A stretch of DNA of 64,000 nucleotides from Struthio camelus (lineage: Eukaryota > Chordata > Aves > Struthioniformes > Struthionidae): assembly GCF_040807025.1 (NCBI RefSeq), contig NC_090943.1, positions 25,139,213 through 25,203,212 of the forward strand, read 5' to 3'. The translations under genes were made by a program, and so were the position numbers. The number at the start of each line of letters is the position of its first letter. Within the stretch, counting starts at the first letter, position 1. Positions 1-23,600 of this stretch are shown piece after piece. The notes under the pieces were generated by a model. It saw nothing but the letters and a program-made list of their open reading frames with translations, did not search any database and was not told where the DNA came from.

Positions 1-9960
<9,960 letters not shown>

Positions 9961-12297
9961 GTAGATATACACAACGAGGAAGAGCTTTTGTGTTGTATGC
10001 ATTTGGTTTACGTTCTGTAACATGACCTGCAATGAAGACTACTAATTCTAAGTCAAAAATATGCTGCTTTTTCTTTTTTTGCACTTACCTGTTTAATTCA
10101 CAAATTCTATCAGTTTTCATTCAAACTTTCTTTTCCAGAGGACTTTTTCAGAATTTCTATTTAGTCTTATTTAAAAAAAATATTTAAAATTCAGTCAAGT
10201 ACAGGACATACTTATAATTTGATGCTACAACTGATTTTTAAAATGAAACAGTTGGAAATCAGTCCCCTACTTAACTGCCACAACCTTTCTTCTTCCCTAT
10301 AACAGCTAACAGGCTGGCCATACCCTAACCACGGTGCTTCTTTGCAGTGCTTTAAATATCTATCAATCAACTCTTGCAGAAGAGACAGGGAATCCTTAAC
10401 TTCAGTCTTTGTAGGCAAATAAATATTTTACTTAGAAATCCATCTTTACATCTGCGTATGTTACATAGGATCTCAAACAGCATATTTAACCTATCAATAG
10501 ATCTTCTCAAGTTGACTGAATGTTAAATTTGCATTCCAGTTACATCATGGCACTTATGAGATGTATGAATCGCACTGAGAAACCACACTGAAACATCTCT
10601 TCCTAATTCTTGAAGTTGCATGAGAATAACAAATGCAATCTGATCATCTCAGTCAGACATACTTAGCGATTTATAAATGGTGAAGCAGCTCACTAAATGC
10701 CTTTGTGAGACCTGAGTTAAGGATAATACAGAATTATATGAGAATGTCTTGGTTTATTGGCACTGTCTTGCCTTGCTGGAAAGATGGGGACTAAGGATAG
10801 TGGGGCTAGCACCTTGGGAAGTTGGACTGTGTGTTTATTAGAAACATCCCAAGGAGAGTGAAAAAGGGGAAGCAATGAAAATGTAAAGACAGTATTCTCA
10901 TGTTAAAGAGTTTTCTCATTCCTGTAGTAGTGCAATAGGTATTTTTCTTGATTAGATAATACACTAGAACTTAATTAAAACTGTTTTCTCAAATGATTTG
11001 CCGTTGATTTAAATTACCGATTGATAGAAATTACGTGAGACATTTTTTAAAATAAAACAAACTTTACAGATTACCCTACAGTTTCAAAGTTTGCAAATTA
11101 ATTTTTGAATTGCAAACTATATTCTTAATTCTTTGTAAGATATAACGAATCCTTTATCTATGAATTTTGCTAATCAAGGTAATGCATATCAGTGCGATTG
11201 GTAACTTTTTAAACAAAACTTAAGCGCATGTAAGTATGTTGTATTTATAAGTGCTAGGGAAAATGCTTTTTTGTGCCAAAGAAGTTTCATAAATTGTTTA
11301 CACAAGTAGCTGCAATACAACGAGATTTTTAATTATTGCTTACTTTTAGATGTTTACAGTACGTCACTACCCTCTGTACTGTTTTAGTTTCTTTGCCTCT
11401 TGTAATGGTACCCTTGGCACTACTACTATAGTCTGGTCATTTAGGGTGGGGTTGAAAGGAGGAGAATCCATTCTCACCTTTACTTAAAACAACAGGAATG
11501 TTCAGTCTTCATAAGTATGAGGCCACGCTTCTCTTGAAGGCAAGGCACTGATGGATTTAGCTGCAGGAGGTTCAAGATAGTTCTCAGCTCTCTAGTCCGG
11601 AGTGCTAAAAGTTACTGCACCCATGGCAGAGTAAACAACTGTTGATGCCATTTTAATGCCGTATTTTAAAGCAGCACAGCAAAATCCACCAGACCTTGTC
11701 TTTCAAGGCCTCGTGTACCCACCCAACTGAATTAATTTGTGTAATAAATTCTGAACATTAAATCCTTTCATTCACTGTCAGAATGCCTATTACTTCATGT
11801 AACATCTTTTTTCTGGTTATTGCATCAAGTACCTGTTCTCTCATGGCAGTTCAGCAGCATTGTTAAATACTAATTTGTAAACTGGACATGCATTTTTACT
11901 ACAAATACAATGAGGGAATCAGGATTCCAGAAGTTAACATTCCACATCAAGGTAGAGTAATTTAATCACTCTTGTTTGCTGTTAAACGCTTCTCCCACTA
12001 CGTCTATATTTTGGAGGGGGGTATAATCATGATTTTCAGTAATGTTAGCTGATGGCTCTTTTCTTGGAGCTACTGATGTGCAATTCATGTGTCATTTAAC
12101 TTAAGTCTTTTGTGTAGTCTGAAACCACAATGAGTTTGTAAGTGTCATTTGCGCATGAGAAAGGGGTTGTGTGTCTTTCTCAGTTCTAAACATTCATTTT
12201 TCAAAAAACTTGAAAAAATGCCAAAATTGTATGTTTTGCTGCCTTGATGTCCCATAAACGTTGCATGTAAATTAAACATTTTGTATCATCACAGTTT
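9961..12297 (+). other. RUNDC3B: Probable RUNDC3B 3'UTR
   Basis: AT-rich and without a supported coding exon. Poly(A)-signal candidates on this strand are AATAAA at 10418 and 11743 and ATTAAA at 12271. The last is followed about 25 bp later by a T/GT-rich stretch (agttgttgtctctgttttaa), the layout of a real cleavage site, so I place the distal end near 12297. Use of the earlier signals is possible. The end position is inferred, not seen in a transcript. Confidence 0.55.
12271..12276 (+). terminator. RUNDC3B: Candidate distal poly(A) signal of RUNDC3B
   Basis: ATTAAA followed by a cleavage-type CA and a GT/T-rich downstream element around 12299-12318. This is the best-formed + strand signal before the SLC25A40 3' end. 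Confidence 0.45.
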
Positions 12298-13455
12298 AAT
12301 AGTTGTTGTCTCTGTTTTAATCGATCAGACAATAGAAAGTAAGACCACTTGGAAAATGAAAGTATTGGTGAGTTTACAGCAGATTCTTTTCTTGCAAAAC
12401 AGGGAGACTTTTTTTAATCGCTGGATGTCATTCAGCATGGTCCAAAATTTACTGTGTTACTGCTTTCTTCCTCTTATACTAGGGACTCAAAATAAGTCCT
12501 AAAATTACTTTGAAAATCACAATAGGAGACCAATTTCAAATATTTCCTATGGCCATACCTCTCGTCTGTTACGCATGCTGTGAACATTGTACTTCCTGTC
12601 TTTACAACTAGAGCATTTTCAGCACATGCTGAATTTTCAGGAAGGCAAACGCGCACTGGGAGACCTTGTTCACAGCAGAACAGGACGAGGCCCATTTGTT
12701 GGGTACAGCACAGCTAAATGCTGGTGTCTTAATGACCTGACTATTGAGTTGCGATGCAAGTTTCTTGGTTGCTTTAGTACCAGCAAACCTCCTCGTTAAA
12801 ACATGCAAAGCTACTTCGCTGAAAATGCATGAAAGAGAGGATGCAGTGATGGTGGTTAAAAATTTAAAAGAAGTCATTAAGAGGAAGCTCTGCTTCATTC
12901 AAAGGGCAAGAGAGATGCTTCAATTGGTTGTACCATGTGTGTGCAACACACGGGAGCAGTAGCCAACGTCCGGGCCTATAGCAGTAAATTAAACGTGCCC
13001 TTGCCTTCAGATGTGGCTGAATCAAGCTGGCATGGAAGCACCTGCCAGTAAAACTGAACTTCAGAACCAGGTGACTTCATCCAAACTGCGAATGGGGAAC
13101 ACTTCTTGGCAGGCTCCAAAGCCCGATCCTGCTGTAAGGGTGCAAAGGTGCGCATGGGAGCATGACAACTGCCTATACAACAGTACAGGCCATTGTCCCG
13201 TGCCTGTGAATGTTTCCAGGTGAGCTTGCATTTCTTGATACATGCACAGCCTAAGAATACTGCCTTAAGCTACAAAGCTATTGCAGCAACTGTCAGCACA
13301 GTCCCCGTGCTCTCTGGGTCTCTCACGAGCACTAAATACTTTTTTCTAGTTTCAGCTAAAACATTTTTCTTCCTCTTTCAGATTTAAATAAACCTAAGAA
13401 GAGTCTAACAACTCTTTTACACAAAATATAGAGCTGCAAATAACAAACATACATA
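12298..13455. other. Gap between convergent RUNDC3B and SLC25A40 3' ends
   Basis: About 1.1 kb with no exon, RNA gene or clear repeat recognised. Several overlapping short ORFs occur near 12590-12960 on both strands, but none resembles a known family. Confidence 0.45.
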
Positions 13456-15035
13456 CAGAGAATTAAGCATTTATTAAGCAAGAATAAATAAGAATTTATT
13501 GAATTCACTTTGTATCATCCTCTTTGTAAAGAGGGATAATTAATTCATACAGGGGAAACCTAAAATATTTTCTAAACATTCATTTAAATATCCAACAAAA
13601 ATCTTCAGTCGGACTGAAAATTAACACATTATTTCTATTTTGAAAAATTTGCATATAGTACTTGAAGGAAAAAAAGCATTCTCCTTTTCATAAATATGAA
13701 AGAATATTCTTTATGGCTCTCCCAATGAAAACGCAGATTATGCCCATTCATATATACTTCTTTTTAACTTGAGAAATGCTAGTAATTCTTAAATACTGCA
13801 GAATTAATCCTGAATTTGACAGAAGGTAACTGAAGGATACAAAATTGTCTTCCCTAAAACACCCCAAACCCCAAACTTCTGTAGCTTTTTTGAGACGCTT
13901 CAATTTAGTGGAGTCCAGAAGGAAGACAGATAATATATTCAGTTTATGTGAATGCATGAAAAAGCAACAATTAAAAGCTTTCAGTGTAACTGTGAGAATA
14001 GACAGTATTCTCATGGCGAGAAAAATCTGGAGAGACAGGTAAATTTAGAATTACCATTCTAATTCCATCTATATGACAGGTCCCCTACCATTTCATCCAT
14101 TTTGAACTGACAACCTCATTTGTGAGGAATATTTTTCAAAATGAACTGAAGTATGAGCCTCAGGTGCTACAAAATATAATTATGAAAGCTTTTTATGCGC
14201 CTCTTACTGTTTTGGCTTTAACGTGTGTATATAATATTTAAAATCAGTTAAAAATATAATCACAACACTTGAAAAACTGAGCTGCATGCAATTGTACATG
14301 TAGCAGCTGCATTTCTAAAGCCTTCTCTTGTAAGTTTTCTGGAAATATCAAGGGTCATTTTTAGGGTACTTGATGCCTATTTAATACTATGCTATTTATT
14401 TCTACCCTCAATGTCCAGGGATACACTATATTATTTTTAATAATAGCACAGCTGCAAGGACTGTTTGATAGGACATATGTATCTAGGTGCATGATTAAGC
14501 ATTCATGGAAGACTTGTCCTTATCCATGCTGACATTTTTTTTGAACAGAAGTCCACAAAATATCTTAGATTTACCTATATCTGAAGCAAGTTGGTCAGTA
14601 TAAGACTCAACTACAACACAGAAATACTCTTACTCTGCACCAGTCTCATTTCCATTTAATGGGTGCACATCCTCTCCCAGGAGCAGTGGCAGTGGTTACT
14701 CTTCATTGCTCTGTCCAGTTCAGTTTCCTTTTAACCACCACTGAAGAACAATTAGAGCATCCTCTCCACTCCCCTTTTTTTTTTCTTTCTAGCCACAGAA
14801 GCCACAAAATTTTGAACGATGGTTTCAGGGTTATGTGCGTTTTCTTAATCTTAACCCAAGAGCCTTGAATTTATACTTTATGAAATAAATACTTACTTAA
14901 GAAAATGAAGACGTATTTAGTTACCAAATGTAATGGCTGCAGTTCACTGGGAATTCTGGCATACGCCTAGACAGAGATAAATTTGGCACAACTTTCATTA
15001 TATATTTTGACTGCATACAACCAGGTGAAGAAGAA
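13456..15035 (-). other. SLC25A40: Probable SLC25A40 3'UTR
   Basis: It follows the TAA at 15036-15038 on the - strand. Two AATAAA hexamers on the - strand (13495-13500 and 13470-13475) are followed by a strong GT-rich downstream element (read on the - strand: tctgtatgtatgtttgtta), so cleavage near 13456-13465 is inferred. Another AATAAA at 14395-14400 lacks such an element and would give a shorter UTR. Confidence 0.55.
13470..13475 (-). terminator. SLC25A40: Candidate poly(A) signal of SLC25A40
   Basis: AATAAA on the - strand, with a second copy at 13495-13500 and a GT-rich element immediately downstream at about 13442-13458. This is the best-formed - strand signal after the stop codon. Confidence 0.5.
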
Positions 15036-15151
15036 TTAAGGGCGCTGGTTCTTTTTTTCATTTAAATGACGAAAGAAAGACTTTCCATGTTCATAGGTGC
15101 TGATCATTATGGCACAAGCAGGAGCAACTTTAATCAACCGTGGACCAATAC
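15036..15151 (-). CDS. SLC25A40: SLC25A40 coding exon 10 with stop
   Basis: 116 bp encoding [20 protein letters not shown], then [18 protein letters not shown], and TAA. This covers helix 6 with the RxxKxAPxCAIMxSxYE motif. The last eleven residues differ from the human tail as I remember it. Confidence 0.95.
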
Positions 15152-18100
15152 CTGCCCAAAAAGAGAAAGGAAAATATTCACTATCATCATTTGTTTTCAG
15201 ACTGTAGCACCATTTAGTGGTTGTAATACACTGATATCACGGTATATCATAGAACTGGGATTCTAGATGTCCACATTCCTGAAAATAACAGAATTACTGC
15301 CTACAGCTACTACCAATCTAACAACCTTATGCCCCGTGCCTATGCCATGCTGTGCAGTCTGCCTGCCTCAAGCCCATGGTGTCTGTCCCGTTTCTCTCCA
15401 CAGAGCTGGAGCAGTGTGACCTGCATGGCTAGTCAGCCTGCATACCCTCCTCTAAGCAGCAGTTCAAACCTGCTGCCCCTGTGGGACAAGCAGAGGCTCC
15501 TGACCTCTCTGATGGGAAGGCGAGAGCTGCAAGAAGCCCTGAATCCTGACATGGGGGAAGGCAGGGAGGAAAGAGCTCAAGTACCATGTCGGGCTGTACC
15601 TCCATTTTGGGCACATAATCACAGCCCTTCAAGCTAAGTGCTAATAAAGTAAAAAGACTGATTCCCCTGCTACTGTCTCCCAAGACCTACTTCCCCTTTA
15701 TTAAAATGGAAGGCTCCTGGTTACAGAATGCAGGTGTTAAGTATCTTCCATCACGATCAACAGTGATGTTGTGAACTGAGTTTAGGAAGTGATTCAGCTT
15801 ACCCTGAGGTAGGCAAATGGGGGCAGATCCACTCGTGTAACCACAGCCATCTAGTTCCATATGAAATGCAGAGACATCTCCATGGAGCTAGCACAGATGA
15901 CACATGCCCTATGGAAAACTTGTGTCCTTCTGGAAGAGTAGCAGAGGGCCAGGCAGAACACCCCAGGCCATCTCAAATGGCAGCACATACGTACCTGTGG
16001 GGAACTGAGCTGAGCTACTGGCTGATCAAGACAATGTCTCAACACTTCATTAGCCACATGTCAAGACCTACAAGTAGGTATCCTAATCTGTGAACTACAT
16101 TCCAGCCAAAATGTTTAATAAGACTGTAATACTTTGTGCAGTCTTGTATTTTTCTGACATGAACATTCTGAAACATTCATACCCTGTTACCCCTCTATGA
16201 TATCACTGTGCAGCAAGTAAAGCAATTTAATCTCTTCCTTCAGTGAACGCAAACAAAGTCTTGCAAATCTTTGGCCAGCTGTGTAGCCATTCACACAAGA
16301 AGGGCCAATGAACCTACGCAGTGTTGCCAACACTTACAGGTATCCTGGTTTTGGAATGACTCCTGCAGTTGTTCATATAAGTAAGTGTCCACTCCCAAAG
16401 GTCTACTTTTATCTGAACATCTTTTAACTTCCTCTTTAGACTGCTAGAGTCACACATGGCAACATGTGTGCGTTACAAAGGACTTCTCTGCATGGCAGCA
16501 ACACAGCATTGCCCCAGCCACTCAACAGAACAGGAAAACAGCAGCCTCAGCCCTCAGGGAGAATTACTAAAGACAGACGGACTGGGGGATCTCTTCCCTG
16601 GCAGGCTGGGAGAAGGGCACTGGGGCCTTTGAATAGCATGAGTACAAGTATCAGAGGATGCAAGAAAGCTTAGGGCAGCTGAGATGAGTGGCCTGAGGTG
16701 GACACACAGGAAATAAGGAGCTTTCTGTGACTGTGAGCACATTTTGTATACGTTCAAGATTGAATATGCTACCTCCAGTTGTCACACGTACAAGGGAAGG
16801 ATTCAAAAGCAAAACATTTTTAAAATAAGTTCAGAGATGACACTGTTTTAGTCTAGTTATACTTCAGCTAATAAATTATTTGGGCTAGAACTAGTTGAGT
16901 GTATGTATGCAGCAAAGCAAACATTTCACCCACAGTTAAAAAAAATCTGTGTTTGTTTAATGACAAGAGTTGTTCACAAAAGATATTAACCAGCAATTGG
17001 AATTCTTGAGGGCGGGTAATCAGCTTACACACTCACACTGTTAATAGCCATCTGCACTATCATGTGAGGCTGAAGACTTTTATTCTCTCAGTTGCTGTCA
17101 CATATGGTAATCCCAAACTTGTCTTCATGCATACTCAATGTACAGGTAAACAGAGTGAGACATGCCTAGCACCGCTTGAGTTTCCTCTTAGGAGTAGAAT
17201 TCCCACTCAGTCACAATACAGGTAAGAGAGAGAAGGTAGATAGTGAGCATCCTTGTGGATTGCAAGTCTTTATTCCGCTAAGTGATAAGCGGCCTATACT
17301 TCTCACATAACAGCAGTCTACATGTACACTTGCAAAATGGATCACTCAACACAGTAACCTCCATATTCATATTTACCCCGAGATAAATTTTAGACTAAGC
17401 AGTGCGAAGTAAAACTTCTGAGCATTCACCATGAAATCAATTTCTTTCAGTGCTGGAAGAATCTTTAATCATAGATAGGTTGAAGGTCCAAGGAACATCA
17501 TACCAAGCCACCACCCAGGAAACTATGTTCATTTCATTTGATATGGGTTGAAACGACTGCAAACATCTTGATGTTTGATGTTTAGCAAGACATACTTGAT
17601 TTTACTTTACTTCTGTAAAATACAGAAATAAGCATACAGAAGATCCAGAGGTACAAACCACCATCTTTCCTGAATGGCTCAGTAGTCACCTATTACTCCT
17701 GAGCCCATGGATGAAAGCATTCAGCCTTCTCTCATTCAAATTCGGTACAACCCACCTTTGCTCTATGAAATAACGAAGAATAGAAAGATCTACTATAAAA
17801 CCTCCCTCCATTCAGAACACCAACACTTCCACTTGCAGCAGACTCTTATAGAAAGAAGAATTAATGTATTGAAAGGTTGAACAGGCACAAATTACATGGT
17901 GTAGAGTTCTTTGTATTTCAAGGACTCAAGACATCTGGTGCGATGTTTAGCAAGTTGTAGGGATCTATTCTGATGTAAAAAGAAATTAGGAGAAAGAGAG
18001 CATTGCAACTGTCAGAAAAATAACTGGCACTTCCCAATGGCATCTTCAGGACTGCTCACAGAAACATGATAGCTCCGTGGAAGAGACACTACCAACCAGC

Positions 18101-20614
18101 TGTAGGCTGACACAGTTTAAGAATGGCCAGGTGTGAAGCTCTGCATTGCTACAGACCTGCCATATTGCATATTTTGTGGGACATTTTAGATCATTAGACC
18201 AAATGATCTAAAAGTTGTTCAAAAATCTTTAAGAAGTGAAGACTTCATCAATTTTTGAGTTGGTGTTCTTACAGAAAGGCAAATTTTCTACTAAAGATTG
18301 AATTCCTCATGTACACTAAGATTTACAGCCAAGAAGCCCTTCTCATTAGGACGGCAATGCTTATTACAGCTCCATCTTGCAGACTGCCCTAACAACTGAT
18401 TGGGCCCACAATATTTCACCAGAAAGTTCTCATAGGGTACTGAGACATTCAGGTTAGCTGTCAGAGAAGTTCATATTCCTATGATGCAAAAAATATCTGG
18501 CTGTTGGAGAGATGAAATTTTTGGGGAGCAGAACATAGCTAGGCTATGAAAATATTTTTGGTTTTAGTCACCAAACTGGCATCTAGAAACACAAGTTGTA
18601 TTCTACGGCTACTTAGGACACAATGGATGACAGTGCAAGGACTACAGTTTCCTGGAAACCCATTCTTTTCTATTTTGCTAGACAGAATATGCCAAGAAGT
18701 AGAAGTCTCTGATGGTAGTCTAACAGGATCTGTGATGGCCTTGTTAGCAAGCTGCTGCCAAATAGTTACTAATCTGTGGAAATTTCTGTATCACTCTCCA
18801 AGAAAGTTTTCTGGCTAAATCCAACATGAATGAATTCCTGAAAGGACTGGTGATCATCTCAGAAGAGAACCAATGCTTTTTTGTAACTCTGCAAGTGGAA
18901 TAAAAAGAAATTCTCAGTTTCAGGACAAGGTAGCAGTGATGAGGGTTGTTTGCTCCAGTGCTGGGATGTCATTTTTCTTGTCTCTTATGTCAGACTTGCC
19001 AACTCACAAAGTCTCTATTCTGGCTATGTGGTGGAAAAGACACTCATAGGTTTTGTGAGGCCTCTATGATCACTACTTGATGCCAGGAAGTCCTGCTGCT
19101 CTCAGGAAACTGGCCAGCCTCATTGCTGCACGTTTTGGATTAGTACTACAGATTAGGTCATTTGATTAGGTAGGTCTCACTGATTTCAGGTCTTGGAGTG
19201 GCCTAGATCTGAAAATATATTCCCAAAGATTTCTTTCCCATTCTATAAATATGCGAGGTTTAAATGACCAAGGTAACTTACGATGGTCAGGAATGCATAT
19301 GTGCTGGTTAGCAGTAGAAATACTACTGCATGTAGTTCAGGGCTAAAAAGTGATCTTTGATGAAGCTTATCAAAAACACTAAAAGACTATCTTTAAGGCC
19401 ATCCAAGCAAGAAGAAAAATGAAATACATCAAGGAATTATACAGCTTATATAGGATCCTATCTTACTGAATGCTTCAGAGGTACTGAAATAGCACCAGCT
19501 ACATACTAAACTGTGTATCCATGTGCTGAACACAGGACACAGGTGGGCAGGAATGCACCCTCAATAGATTCAGTGAGGGTAAGAAGGTCATGTAAGCTGT
19601 GTACCCCTGTTGTGCGCGTGTACGTGATGTAAAGTAGAAGTAAAGTTTTAACATTCTTTGACCCATTCAGAAGTTATTAAATTATCAAGATTACATTTCT
19701 GTATAACTGTTTCTAAGTAAAAATTCAACATAGATTTTAAATAATATTTCTAGCTTGATCAAAACTTAAAAAACCAGAAACCTGGAGAATAGTGTGCCAT
19801 GAAACAGGAACTTCTGGAGTGTTATGCAGTACCTAATTATCCCCATGTGGCAAAAAAACAAATGTTAGGATGGCTGCCATATCTTACAGTCTTCCTGAAA
19901 AAGCTGCATTCAAGTCCAACATAAAATGACTGCATCACCCTATCCTGGGTCTAGTATTTCATAGAAAAATGACAGTATTTTATTATGTGATTCTACTGTA
20001 AGGTATCTACTCCATATTCAGACTTCTTTAGTTCTCAGTAATGCATCTTCTCCAAAGACTAAGAAAGGAGACAGAAAAATACCATGGAAGCTTCAGCTCT
20101 GTTTCTGAGACAGAAGGAACCAAAAAAAGTCTAGAGCAGAAACTATTATGAGTTGAAGAACAAAAATTAGGATGGTTATTCCTAAATATTGATGCTGCAA
20201 TGGTATTGACTGTTTGGAAATTTAAGTTACTGGACTAAAAACTGCATCTAACAAACATTCTCAGTCTAGAAATACCTCCATATTATGAACTGTGGTTTTG
20301 GAATCTACAAAACTTACTTTGTGCCAATTCTTTCTGGAAAACCTAAACAGTAGAGTTTAAGAGAGCATCAAGTTCTTTTAATTTGCAAAAACTTTCCAAA
20401 ATTTAAACTGGACTCCCACCTTATTAGCTGCCAATTAAACAACAACGCTGGACTCTCATATTTGTTATGTCAACCCCTTTATTTTTTTTTTAATAAATTG
20501 TGTTCATCTTAGATAGCTGTAGCCTAGTAACTTGTAAGAAATTACCAAAATTCTCCCTATATGTATGCATGTCTGTTGCTGTATATATATATATATACAC
20601 ATATATATATACAC

Positions 20615-20647
<33 letters not shown>

Positions 20648-23600
20648 GGCATATTAGTATCTATAATCACTTGTTGATGATTAAGTAACTCTCCCTCTGA
20701 GTTTTTTAGAAGGATATTAAAAGATTTACCAGCAAATAATCCAGCAATTCCATTGTTAGCGACAATTTTCTTCATAACTGCCCATGTTGACGTACAGTTC
20801 CTCTGTGGAACTCAACATAGTACAATAAAACAGTGAATTAAGCAATACACAGAATGTCACAGAAAAATATCCTTAAAGGTCAGAGACAGTCACTTCAGAT
20901 GTAATGATTAAGTCCAATTCATCATATATTAACGTTATCTGTACTATTTATATAGGATATTAAATTCATAGAGTATACAAATTCATATAATCTTCAACTT
21001 AAAACAACATGACATGTTAAAAACCCCATAGTAATAATACTTAGAGTAAGATATATGGACACAGATAATATTCCTTACTAGCCATAACTGACATAGTTGG
21101 AAAAAATAGACTATCAGATGAGCAGAGCAAGTCCCTCTCGATTTCACATTATACTGGCAGCTAAAAGATCATCATATCTCAGATTTTCAAACAAGAACTT
21201 GGCTTTGACAGTAAACTGAATCTAAAAATAAGTGTTGAGAATGGATATAGTAAGAATGAATATAATAATTAAGCTAGAACACTACATTTTATGTCTAAGT
21301 TTAAAAAATCAAATTGCCAAAAATGTAATATGAGTTTAAGAAAACATAAGTGCATGATGCAAACCACAGCCCCATGTAGAGCTAATTCATATACCATAAG
21401 CAACCTAACTGCAGCAGCATCAAGAAGCAATCTGCACTGCAGACACAAATAACCATTTTAAATAGAGCAACTTTTTCGTGCTATCTCACTCTGCACATGT
21501 ATTGTAATATGGAAATAACTCAGAATATTTTTTCTAGATGAAACTTAAAACAGTTTCATAGAATATATTCAGCTTGAACATCCTATAGCATCTGGAGGCT
21601 GCTAAAGACATTTTGTGGCCACAGAAAAACAATATGTAGATGTAGTCATAGTCAGCGCCAAACTGTAACAGCAAACAAATTTGTAAAGGATTAAACTAAT
21701 ACAAATTCTAAATTTGTATCCATCCATACTGAAATTTTAAATACATTTAACCTAATTAATATCATTCTAGTAAATATATGGGAGTTACTTGTGACTCAAG
21801 GCAGTATTTGCAATGAAATTCTTACATTCACTAGCACAATAAAAAAAAATTTAAACACACTACTAATTAAAATCAAAAGCTTTTTCGACTTTTGACTATT
21901 CTGCAAAAGCAACATAAACGTCTTTCAACAATTCCAACAGAAAAAAATAATTTGCTTGAGAGAATGAAACCTCATGTCAAAATGTGAGCTGTAAGTTTTC
22001 AAAAAACCTTCCTGAACTAGGTCTTGAAATTAGTTTCTAGGAAGATGGATGGTAGTTTGGATACGTAATCTTTTCACTCTTCTATAATCTTAAAGCCATG
22101 ATCTAACATTTATTGAAGTTAATGGAAGTCTCTTACCGGTCCAGGCTCCAAGTAATGTAAAAAAAGTTTTTATATGCAACTTGCATTGCTATGAAATGCA
22201 GTGGTGCTTTACTGAACACAGAATAAAAAAGAAACTTCTTTCCTCTTTCATCCTTCTAAGCTGTTGGAGTAGTCACTACTTCATAATTTATCTCACTAAT
22301 ATGCCCTTAAAAAGTCATTTATTTGAAAACACACAAAAAGAAGATAAAAAATACACAAACTGAGCACAGTGCTTTCCCTCTATAGCCTAAAATTTAGCAA
22401 AAGAAAAATATTGCTATGAAATAAAATGCTTGTAAGAGTTGAACTGCTGATATTTTTGTTTTCTAGTAGCACGTGAGAGTGGATGTACAAACATTTTATC
22501 ATGCTATTTTCATCAGAGCTAAAGTCTCTTTCAGTAACACGCCGTTCACATTAATGTTTTACAAGAAATTAATTTTTTGCCTGTTTAAATTAAATATAAT
22601 TTACCTACATGTAGAAAAATTTGCAGTGGGTCTGCCTAACTCTAATAGCCCTGAATTTTTTGTGTGTGATTTGTATCATTTTATTAACTTAAATGGTACT
22701 GTACACACAGCTTCTCTCTCCTTTACGCCATTAATGGATATATTACAGGCATCCTGAAATATCCTAGATGATGTTAACATTTGGAAAGGAGAAAAGGCCT
22801 AGTGATCAGAGTCTGACAAAAACTTCAGAAAAAGAGATGGAGATTCAAAATTCCAACTGAAATTCCATATAACCACACATTTTACTCTTTCCTTTTTCAT
22901 TGTTGATAAACAGGTAAAACCAGCTTAATTGCACGTAGCAATTGTCAAGATGATCGTTAAATAGTTCTGCAAATTATACCAGGCGCTCTGATTTAAAGAG
23001 AATTGTATTTGTTGATCAATAAACATGGTTGGAAGAGAGCTTAAGAGAGCTGTATAACGATCTAATTCCCAGCAACTTACTTTTTAAGGTCTCACTCTCC
23101 CAAAGTTCAGTCTGCCTATGTGTTTTCACTACATCAAATGGTAGCGTTATGACAGCTGCAATCTGTTAGGAAAAAAGTATCAATTTTAATGTTAGAGCAT
23201 CAGCAATTAAATTTTAATTTAAAAATTTAAAATGCATGCAAGTTAAAATTAGATTTGATATTTCAAGCAGCTGATATTATTAAAATCTTGTATTTTAGAA
23301 CATTGTAGATTATTCAGGTACACCTACTTGGCTTGAACACCAGGCCATATGTATTTAAAGTAGATGCATCCAAACACATACATCATTTGTGAGAGAATCA
23401 TGTAAAACCACAGTAATTTCAAATAGTTTAGTAGCGATATTATTAAAGAGTAGTATTAGAAACAAAAATACATACTTACAGAGCCAGATACTGCTCCTGA
23501 GGTAAAAGCAACAAAAAATGCTGATTCATCTGTACCAACTTTCTTGCACATCATCTTCTTGAAACGTTCATAATTATACCAATATATTGCTATGGTTATA

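Larger units (their letters stand above)
15152..20729 (-). other. SLC25A40: Last SLC25A40 intron
   Basis: 5.6 kb with no recognised exon or known transposon. It contains a perfect 12-bp inverted repeat at 18184-18213 and the TA/CA microsatellite at 20581-20647. Confidence 0.7.
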
